A stretch of DNA of 13,394 bases from NCBI GenBank assembly GCA_004357005.1, contig SMWH01000074.1, positions 1-13,394 of the forward strand. Reading direction: 5' to 3'. Numbering within the stretch: position 1 is the first letter of the stretch; the number at the start of each line of letters is the position of its first letter. The notes beneath the pieces are model-generated. The model was not told the DNA's origin. It was given only the letters and a program-made list of their open reading frames with translations, and did no database searches. A program made the position numbers and the translations under genes. This DNA comes from Gammaproteobacteria bacterium (GTDB lineage Bacteria > Pseudomonadota > Gammaproteobacteria > SMWH01). Shown here piece by piece: positions 6,892 to 11,878 of this stretch.

Positions 6892-6918
6892 ATTATACGC
6901 GCCATCCTGGATGCTCAA
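6892..6918 (-). promoter_or_regulatory. tRNA-Glu promoter with GC-rich discriminator
   Basis: Reading the minus strand, a perfect TATAAT lies at 6897-6892, with TTGAGC (6918-6913, four of six) 15 nt upstream. The stretch after the -10 is ATCACCGCTC, a GC-rich discriminator of the kind found at stable-RNA promoters under stringent (ppGpp) control. The transcription start would fall about 25 nt before the tRNA 5' end. The -35 overlaps the first codons of pcnB on the other strand. The 15-nt spacer is short. Confidence 0.65.
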
Positions 6919-8230
6919 GCAAAGCTCCCCCAAGTCCTCAGCCGTCGGCCGGCCTTCAGTCATTCCCCGATCGGAGCATGAAATTTCGCGTGCCAGTATC
7001 AGTACGGGCGCGTTGAAAGTTTTGCATCGACTTCAAAACTCCGGTTTTGAAGCATATCTGGTCGGGGGCGGAGTTCGTGACCTGCTCATGGGTCGCGAGC
7101 CCAAGGACTTTGACGTGGCTACCGACGCCCGGCCGGAACAGCTCCGGGCCCTGTTTCGCAACTGCCGGCTCATCGGCCGGCGTTTTCGCCTGGCCCATAT
7201 CCATTTTGCCAACGATGTGGTCGAGGTGGCGACTTTCAGAGGAACCCATGACGACGGTGGGGGTGACCGCCACATGGAAGACGGGCGCATCATCCGGGAC
7301 AACGTCTACGGTGATATCGAGGAAGATGCCTGGCGCCGGGATTTCACGATCAACGCGCTTTACTACAGCATTGCTGATCACTCGGTGCGCGACTACGTAG
7401 GCGGAATCAATGATGTGCGCGCGGGTCTGCTGCGTCTGATCGGCGAGCCCCTCCAGCGTTACCGGGAGGACCCGGTGCGCCTGCTGCGGGCAGTGCGTTT
7501 TCTGGCCAAGCTGGGTTTGAAAATCGACCCGGGAACCGAGGGGCCTTTGTTTGAACAGGGCGACCTGCTCGATGATATCTCGCCGGCGCGTCTGTTCGAT
7601 GAAACCCTCAAACTGTTTCTCACCGGTCACGCGGTGCGTTCTCTGGAACTTCTCGAACACTACGGCTTGCTTGCGAAGCTGTTTACCGATACGGCTCGCG
7701 TTCTTGATCAACATCCCGAGGACCGTCAACTCCTGTTGGACGCCCTGGCCAACACCGACGAACGTGTGGCGCAGGGCAAACCGGTGACACCCGCGTTTCT
7801 CTTCGCTGCCATGTTGTGGGCGCCATTCCGGGCCAAAAAAGAGGAATTGATGGGCGATGGCATGCGCGAAACGCATGCCATCCATCTGGCGGCCGAATGG
7901 CTTACCGCCCGCCAGATCCGGCACACGGCGCTGCCGCGACGTTTCAGCGCGCCGATGCGGGAGATCTGGGGTTTGCAACCCCGCTTCCACATCCGTCGTG
8001 GCCGGCGACCCTTGCGCCTGTTGGCGCGTCCGCGTTTCCGGGCTGCCTACGATTTCCTGCTGCTGCGTTCCCGTCAGGACGCCGATCTCCTGGAACTGGC
8101 CGAGTGGTGGACCGAGATACAGGACATGGAACCGGACGAACAGAAACGGCTGGTCATGCCCCGGGGGCGGCGACAGCGGCGGCCGCGCAAACGCCGGCCC
8201 GGAGGCCAGTCCGGTGACGCCGGTGACTGA
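6911..8230 (+). CDS. pcnB: poly(A) polymerase I (PcnB)
   Basis: Adds 3' poly(A) tails to RNA and promotes decay; class II nucleotidyltransferase. The 439-aa product has the family start IPRSEHEISR (about 18-27), the nucleotidyltransferase signature GGGVRD (52-57), and catalytic aspartates D66 and D68 in KDFDVATDA. The RRDFTINALYY motif follows near residue 148, with YREDPVRLLRAVRF in the RNA-binding region. The highly basic tail (RGRRQRRPRKRRPGG) is typical of PcnB rather than CCA-adding enzymes. ATG 6911 is the first plausible start after the tRNA; its Shine-Dalgarno is poor, so the exact start is uncertain. The frame stays open into the tRNA gene, but an upstream start would overlap it. First gene of the pcnB-folK-kinase-pan operon; it overlaps folK by 17 nt. 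Confidence 0.94.
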   Translation: MLKQSSPKSSAVGRPSVIPRSEHEISRASISTGALKVLHRLQNSGFEAYLVGGGVRDLLMGREPKDFDVATDARPEQLRALFRNCRLIGRRFRLAHIHFANDVVEVATFRGTHDDGGGDRHMEDGRIIRDNVYGDIEEDAWRRDFTINALYYSIADHSVRDYVGGINDVRAGLLRLIGEPLQRYREDPVRLLRAVRFLAKLGLKIDPGTEGPLFEQGDLLDDISPARLFDETLKLFLTGHAVRSLELLEHYGLLAKLFTDTARVLDQHPEDRQLLLDALANTDERVAQGKPVTPAFLFAAMLWAPFRAKKEELMGDGMRETHAIHLAAEWLTARQIRHTALPRRFSAPMREIWGLQPRFHIRRGRRPLRLLARPRFRAAYDFLLLRSRQDADLLELAEWWTEIQDMEPDEQKRLVMPRGRRQRRPRKRRPGGQSGDAGD

Positions 8231-8741
8231 GGCGGGGGCCCGGACGAGAGCCTGGATCGCCCTGGGCAGCAACCTCGATGACCCGCTGGCACGGGTCGCC
8301 GGGGCCATGGGCGCGCTGGACCAGCTGCCGGAGACTCGCCTGGCCGCCGCTTCCAGCCTGTACGAAACACGGCCCTGGGGGGTGAGCGATCAGCCGAACT
8401 TCATCAACGCCGTCGCACAGCTTGAAACGGGCCTCGAGCCGCGGCCGTTGCTCGATGCCCTGCTGGCCATCGAGGTCGCGCAGGGACGTCGCCGGAACGT
8501 GGAACAGCGCTGGGGCCCCCGGCGGCTGGATCTGGACTTGCTGCTGTACGATGAGTTGACCATGGACACCGACGGTCTGACCCTGCCGCATCCGCGCATG
8601 CATGAACGGGCATTCGTGCTGGTGCCGCTGCTGGAATTGAACCCGGACCTGTGCGTGCCCGGGCGCGGTTCAGTGGCGAGCCTGCTGGCAGCCGCAGGCA
8701 CCGGCGGCATCGTCAAATTGCCCGGGGAGCCGGTGTCTTGA
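8214..8741 (+). CDS. folK: 2-amino-4-hydroxy-6-hydroxymethyldihydropteridine pyrophosphokinase (FolK)
   Basis: Transfers pyrophosphate from ATP to 6-hydroxymethyl-dihydropterin in folate synthesis. The 175-aa protein carries ALGSNLDDP (16-24), YETRPWGVSDQPNFINAV (50-67), and the HPPK signature RWGPRRLDLDLLLY (99-112) with metal ligands D106 and D108. LPHPRMHERAFVLVPLLEL near the C-terminus is also conserved. The start GTG at 8214 has GGAGG (8201-8205) 8 nt upstream, inside the pcnB 3' end. A second in-frame GTG at 8223 is too far from it. The stop TGA overlaps the TTG start of the downstream kinase (TTGA), indicating translational coupling. folK after pcnB is a conserved gammaproteobacterial pair. 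Confidence 0.96.
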   Translation: MTPVTEAGARTRAWIALGSNLDDPLARVAGAMGALDQLPETRLAAASSLYETRPWGVSDQPNFINAVAQLETGLEPRPLLDALLAIEVAQGRRRNVEQRWGPRRLDLDLLLYDELTMDTDGLTLPHPRMHERAFVLVPLLELNPDLCVPGRGSVASLLAAAGTGGIVKLPGEPVS

Positions 8742-9415
8742 GCGGCATCGGCGAGCATCGTTTGATCACGGTGGAAGGTCCCATCGGAGTGGGTAAAACC
8801 AGCCTGGCGCGCCGGCTGGCGGAACACCTGGACGCCGAGTTGCTGCTCGAGGATACGGCATCGAATCCCTTCCTGGAACGCTTCTATGCTGACCCCAAAG
8901 CTGTGGCTTTGCCCACGCAATTACATTTTCTGTTCGAGCGGGCGCGCCAGTTCAAGGCGCTGAACCAGACCGACATGTTCGCACCCCGGCGAGTGGCGGA
9001 TTTCCTCATGGAGAAAGACCGGCTGTTTGCGCGGGTCAACCTGGACGACGATGAATACCGTCTCTACGAACAGGTGTATGCACACCTGTCGGTGGAGATC
9101 CCCGTCCCGGACCTGGTGCTTTATCTTCAGGCGCCGGTGGAAGTTTTGCTGGAGCGGGTGCAGCGTCGCGGGGTGGGTTTTGAACAGGGGATGGACCCGG
9201 ATTACCTGCGCCGGCTCGCGGAAGCCTACGCGAACTTTTTTCATCACTATGAAGCTGCACCCCTGTTGATCATCAATGCCACGGATATTGACCTGGTGAA
9301 CAACGAACAGGATTTTCTTTCACTGGTGGAAGAGGCAGACCGCTTGCAACACGGACGCCATTATTTCAATCCCATGGCGGCCGCCCCCGGGAGCACCGTG
9401 GGAAGCGCTTCGTGA
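8738..9415 (+). CDS. deoxynucleoside kinase (dGK/dAK-like)
   Basis: A 225-aa P-loop kinase of the deoxynucleoside kinase family, expected to phosphorylate purine or pyrimidine deoxynucleosides for salvage. Walker A GPIGVGKT is at 14-21. LLED (36-39) supplies the likely catalytic acid/base E38, followed by the family motif NPFLERFY (43-50). QLHFLFERARQF is at 61-72 and KDR at 93-95. RVQRRGVGFEQ forms the probable arginine-rich lid, and a YANFFHHYEAAPLLIINATDID block closes the fold. Substrate choice cannot be read from sequence. The start TTG 8738 overlaps the folK stop by 4 nt and has GGGGAG (8724-8729) 8 nt upstream. Its own TGA overlaps the GTG of panB. It sits between folate and pantothenate genes with no direct pathway link. 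Confidence 0.88.
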   Translation: MSGIGEHRLITVEGPIGVGKTSLARRLAEHLDAELLLEDTASNPFLERFYADPKAVALPTQLHFLFERARQFKALNQTDMFAPRRVADFLMEKDRLFARVNLDDDEYRLYEQVYAHLSVEIPVPDLVLYLQAPVEVLLERVQRRGVGFEQGMDPDYLRRLAEAYANFFHHYEAAPLLIINATDIDLVNNEQDFLSLVEEADRLQHGRHYFNPMAAAPGSTVGSAS

Positions 9416-10227
9416 GCCACCAGAATCCAAAGCTGTCCGGGGCGAAGGCCGTCACCGTGGAGACGCTCCAGGAGATGAAGCGCGCGGGCCAGAAGATCGT
9501 CTGTCTCACCGCCTACGACGCGAGCTTCGGGTCGATCCTCGACGAGGCGGGAGTGGACGTCGTGCTGGTGGGTGACTCCCTGGGAAACGTTATTCAGGGT
9601 CACGACACCACCGTGCCGGTGACCGTGGACGACATGAGCTATCACACCGAGTGTGTGAGCCGGGGAGTTCACCGGGGTCTGTTGGTGGCGGACATGCCCT
9701 TTCTGAGTTTCGCCACGCCGGACCGGGCGGTGGATGCGGCGGTGTGCCTGATGGGCGGCGGCGGGGCCGCGATGGTCAAACTGGAGGGCGGCGAACCCGT
9801 GTTGGAGGCGGTCCGCGTCATGAGCCAGCATGGGGTCCCGGTGATGGGCCACCTGGGGCTGCTGCCCCAGTCCATCAATCAGCTGGGTGGCTACCGCATG
9901 CAGGGCAAGAGCAAGGCCGGGGCCGAACGCCTGCTCCGGGACGCCAGATCCCTGGAAGAAGCCGGCGCCCGGGCCCTGGTGCTGGAATGCGTGCCCGCGG
10001 ATCTGGCCCGGGAAATCACCGCAGCGCTGGGCATTCCCACCATCGGAATCGGGGCGGGCCCCGACTGTGACGGCCAGGTGTTGGTTTTATACGACATGCT
10101 GGGCATCACACCGGGCAAAAAGCCCCGGTTCGTGAAGGACTTTATGGCCGGCGCGGGCAGCGTGCGCGAGGCGGTGGCCGCCTTCGCGTCCCAGATCAGA
10201 TCCGGCGCCTGGCCGGAACGGGACTGA
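9412..10227 (+). CDS. panB: 3-methyl-2-oxobutanoate hydroxymethyltransferase (PanB)
   Basis: Makes ketopantoate from alpha-ketoisovalerate and 5,10-methylene-tetrahydrofolate, the first step of pantothenate synthesis. The 271-aa TIM barrel (E. coli 264) has KIVCLTAYDASFG (28-40), metal ligands D55 (VGDSLGNV) and D94 (VADMPF), E125 (KLEGG) and catalytic E192 (LVLECVP). GHLGLLPQS and IGIGAGPDCDGQVLV are further family blocks. The GTG start overlaps the kinase stop (GTGA), with GGGAAG about 7 nt upstream. The N-terminal 15 or so residues are less conserved. The folate cosubstrate links it to folK two genes upstream. Confidence 0.97.
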   Translation: MSHQNPKLSGAKAVTVETLQEMKRAGQKIVCLTAYDASFGSILDEAGVDVVLVGDSLGNVIQGHDTTVPVTVDDMSYHTECVSRGVHRGLLVADMPFLSFATPDRAVDAAVCLMGGGGAAMVKLEGGEPVLEAVRVMSQHGVPVMGHLGLLPQSINQLGGYRMQGKSKAGAERLLRDARSLEEAGARALVLECVPADLAREITAALGIPTIGIGAGPDCDGQVLVLYDMLGITPGKKPRFVKDFMAGAGSVREAVAAFASQIRSGAWPERD

Positions 10228-10283
10228 CGGGGCCTGTGGGGCGTGCACGGGATAAATTGCTGCGGCGCACACCAGACGAGCCG

Positions 10284-11144
10284 GTGAGCCGCATTCAACT
10301 TGACGTGGCGCGGCGCATGGTCGCGGTGCGCGAGGCCATCGCCCATTGGCGCGCTGAGGGCTTGAGGGTCGGCTTCGTGCCCACCATGGGCAATCTCCAT
10401 GCGGGCCATCTGAGCCTGGTGTCGGCCGCACGGGAGCGGGTCGACCGGGTGGTGGTGAGTATTTTTGTTAACCCGACGCAATTCGGCGAAAACGAGGATT
10501 TCGACGCATATCCCCGCACTTTTAGGGAAGATAGCGACAACTTGGCGGCAGCTGGTTGTGACCTGTTGTTCGCCCCGGCGGTGGAAGAGGTCTATCCCTA
10601 CGGACCCGCCGGCACGACCCGAATCACCGTGCCGGCCCTGGCCGACACCCTGTGCGGGGAGGTCCGGCCCGGGCATTTCGACGGGGTGGCCACGGTGGTG
10701 GTCCGGCTGTTCAACATGGTTCCGGCACAGGTCGCGGTCTTTGGCGAAAAGGACTACCAACAACTTCAGATAATTCGCAGGCTGGTCAAGGACTTGGCTA
10801 TCCCCATCGAGATTGTCGGCGCACCGACCCTGCGGGAGGCGGACGGTCTGGCCATGAGTTCCCGCAACGCCTATCTCAGTGTCGAGGAACGCGATGTGGC
10901 GCCGCGGCTGCATCAGGCCTTGCAGGACGTGGCCCGACGGGTGGCGGGGGGTGAGCCGGCGCCCGCAGCTGAAAAGGCCGCCTGGCAAGGTCTGCAACAG
11001 GCGGGTTTTCGGCCCGATTATGTTGCGGTGCGGGGCGCCGGGGATCTGGCGGTTCCCGTGCCTGAAAACCGCCCCTGGCGGGTCTTCGGAGCCGCGTGGC
11101 TGGGTCAGGCCCGGCTGATCGACAACCTCCCCATCCCCGATTGA
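10284..11144 (+). CDS. panC: pantothenate synthetase (PanC)
   Basis: ATP-dependent ligase joining pantoate and beta-alanine to give pantothenate. From GTG 10284 the product is 286 aa (E. coli 283). The HIGH-type nucleotide-binding motif is in PTMGNLHAGH, with H39 and H42. FVNPTQFGENEDFDAYPR follows, GEKDYQQLQIIRR is near residue 165, and the KMSKS-like AMSSRNAYL is near 200. Start choice is uncertain: GTG 10236 (8 nt after panB) would add 16 residues unlike family N-termini, while ATG 10317 would remove a part of the first strand. None has a strong Shine-Dalgarno, so reinitiation after panB is likely. A 7-bp hairpin follows the stop at once (11145-11174). Confidence 0.95.
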   Translation: MSRIQLDVARRMVAVREAIAHWRAEGLRVGFVPTMGNLHAGHLSLVSAARERVDRVVVSIFVNPTQFGENEDFDAYPRTFREDSDNLAAAGCDLLFAPAVEEVYPYGPAGTTRITVPALADTLCGEVRPGHFDGVATVVVRLFNMVPAQVAVFGEKDYQQLQIIRRLVKDLAIPIEIVGAPTLREADGLAMSSRNAYLSVEERDVAPRLHQALQDVARRVAGGEPAPAAEKAAWQGLQQAGFRPDYVAVRGAGDLAVPVPENRPWRVFGAAWLGQARLIDNLPIPD

Positions 11145-11174
11145 CCCTCCCGGGGGATTTGGTCCGGGGGAGGG
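11145..11174 (+). other. GC hairpin directly after panC stop
   Basis: CCCTCCC (11145-11151) pairs with GGGAGGG (11168-11174), beginning at the base after the TGA. The following TTGGTGGT is not a real T-run, so it is at best a weak terminator; it may protect the panB-panC mRNA end. A further small stem, GGTGGT/ACCACC (11177-11182 with 11192-11197), follows. Confidence 0.5.
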
Positions 11175-11274
11175 TTGGTGGTATCATTACAACCACCTTG
11201 AATCCAAGCGCAACAGTCTGAGTCAGTCAGGCGGTGCGCGTTTGTTGTAAGGGTAATCGTCACTCCGAGCTGCC

Positions 11275-11309
11275 TCCTCCCCTTCACGGGGGGGGAGGAT
11301 TTTCTTTTT
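11275..11309 (+). terminator. strong intrinsic terminator between panC and panD
   Basis: TCCTCCCC (11275-11282) pairs with GGGGAGGA (11292-11299), with the nine intervening bases (TTCACGGGG) forming the loop. It is followed at once by TTTTCTTTTT (11300-11309). GC-rich stem plus T-run on the plus strand is the textbook form. It should end panC-side transcripts or, if transcription starts in the gap, act as an attenuator for panD. Confidence 0.85.
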
Positions 11310-11458
11310 GGGGGACTGAAAAGTACAGTACCCCCTCCACCGGCCTCCACCCGATGCGCGGGGGGGGTGATCGGGAGGGGTGACGAAGGACCGGTTGAAG
11401 GGTCAAACTCTCGCCCGCATCCAGCTGTCGAGGAACGATGAAGGAGTCTTCTGGGTTG

Positions 11459-11839
11459 ATGCACACGATCATGCTCAAGGCCAAAATCCACCGGGCCACG
11501 GTGACGCACTCGGAACTGGGATACGAAGGGTCCTGCGCCATTGATGGCGTCCTGTTGGAAGCCTCTGGAATCCGCGAGTACGAACAGATTCACATCTATA
11601 ACATCGGCAATGGCGAACGTTTCGTTACCTATGCCATCCGCGCCGAAGACCACTCGGGCATCGTGTCCGTGAACGGCGCCGCCGCGCATCTGGCCAATCC
11701 GGGTGACCGGTTGATTATCTGCGCCTATCAGGGCGTCGCTGACGACCAACTGGAACAGCATCACCCCACGCTGGTTTACGTGGACGACGACAACCAGGTC
11801 CGTGAAACGCGCGCCTCCATTCCCGTCCAGGTGGCATAG
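11459..11839 (+). CDS. panD: aspartate 1-decarboxylase proenzyme (PanD)
   Basis: Pyruvoyl-dependent enzyme that makes beta-alanine from aspartate, the second substrate of PanC. The product is 126 aa, the same as E. coli. Self-cleavage occurs between G24 and S25 in YEGSC, with S25 becoming the pyruvoyl group. K9, H11, NGERFVTYAI, and ISVNGAAAH-type VSVNGAAAHLANPGD are family blocks, and it ends in the typical IPVQVA. ATG 11459 aligns with the family start. An in-frame ATG at 11438 would add 7 residues and has GAGGAA only 2-3 nt away, whereas AAGGAG (11441-11446) is 12 nt before 11459. Separated from panC by a terminator-bearing leader; pgi follows after 39 nt. Confidence 0.97.
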   Translation: MHTIMLKAKIHRATVTHSELGYEGSCAIDGVLLEASGIREYEQIHIYNIGNGERFVTYAIRAEDHSGIVSVNGAAAHLANPGDRLIICAYQGVADDQLEQHHPTLVYVDDDNQVRETRASIPVQVA

Positions 11840-11859
11840 ACTTCTACGCCGACCTTGGA

Positions 11860-11878
11860 GGTTGGCAAGCCCCCAACC
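11860..11878 (+). promoter_or_regulatory. hairpin between the pgi Shine-Dalgarno and its ATG
   Basis: GGTTGG (11860-11865) pairs with CCAACC (11873-11878) around a 7-nt loop, ending at the base before the pgi ATG. The only good Shine-Dalgarno, GGAGG (11857-11861), is 17 nt from the ATG and shares its last two bases with the stem. The hairpin could shorten the effective spacing or hide the site. Structure seen; effect inferred. Confidence 0.45.

Larger units (their letters stand above)
11145..11458 (+). promoter_or_regulatory. 314-nt panC-panD intergenic region: structured panD leader
   Basis: The only long gap in the operon, with no credible ORF. In order it holds the panC hairpin; a weak promoter candidate TTGGTC-17-TATCAT (11159-11187); a strong intrinsic terminator (11275-11309); a 9-bp bulged hairpin (11310-11335: GGGGG-ACTG with CAGT-A-CCCCC); and a nested stem CCCCTCC/GGAGGGG with inner CACCC/GGGTG (11332-11380). 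C11332-C11335 can join only one of the last two. The stretch 11360-11380 also fits a G-quadruplex pattern (G8, GGG, GGGG with short loops). The panD Shine-Dalgarno candidate AAGGAG is at 11441-11446. I match no known riboswitch class by eye. A regulatory role is inference. Confidence 0.5.

Noticed and set aside
6821..6910. Upstream extension of pcnB into the tRNA gene
   Set aside because: Would translate part of the antisense of tRNA-Glu and its promoter; PcnB homology begins near residue 18 after ATG 6911.
6956..8308. 450-codon open frame antisense to pcnB
   Set aside because: No recognisable domain; long antisense frames are common in GC-rich genes and the opposite strand encodes a clear PcnB.
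10236..10283. Extended PanC start at GTG 10236
   Set aside because: The extra 16 residues do not look like PanC N-termini, though the close spacing to panB keeps it as an alternative.
9891..10997. 368-codon open frame antisense to panB-panC
   Set aside because: Spans two well-conserved enzymes on the other strand and resembles no protein family; a composition shadow.
11395..11406. TTGA-AGGG-TCAA inverted repeat as a panD operator or -35 element
   Set aside because: Arms of only four bases and no -10 at a suitable distance.
11105..11764. 219-codon minus-strand frame across the panC-panD gap and panD
   Set aside because: No domain or ribosome site; half of it is antisense to panD and the rest runs through the G/C-run hairpins.
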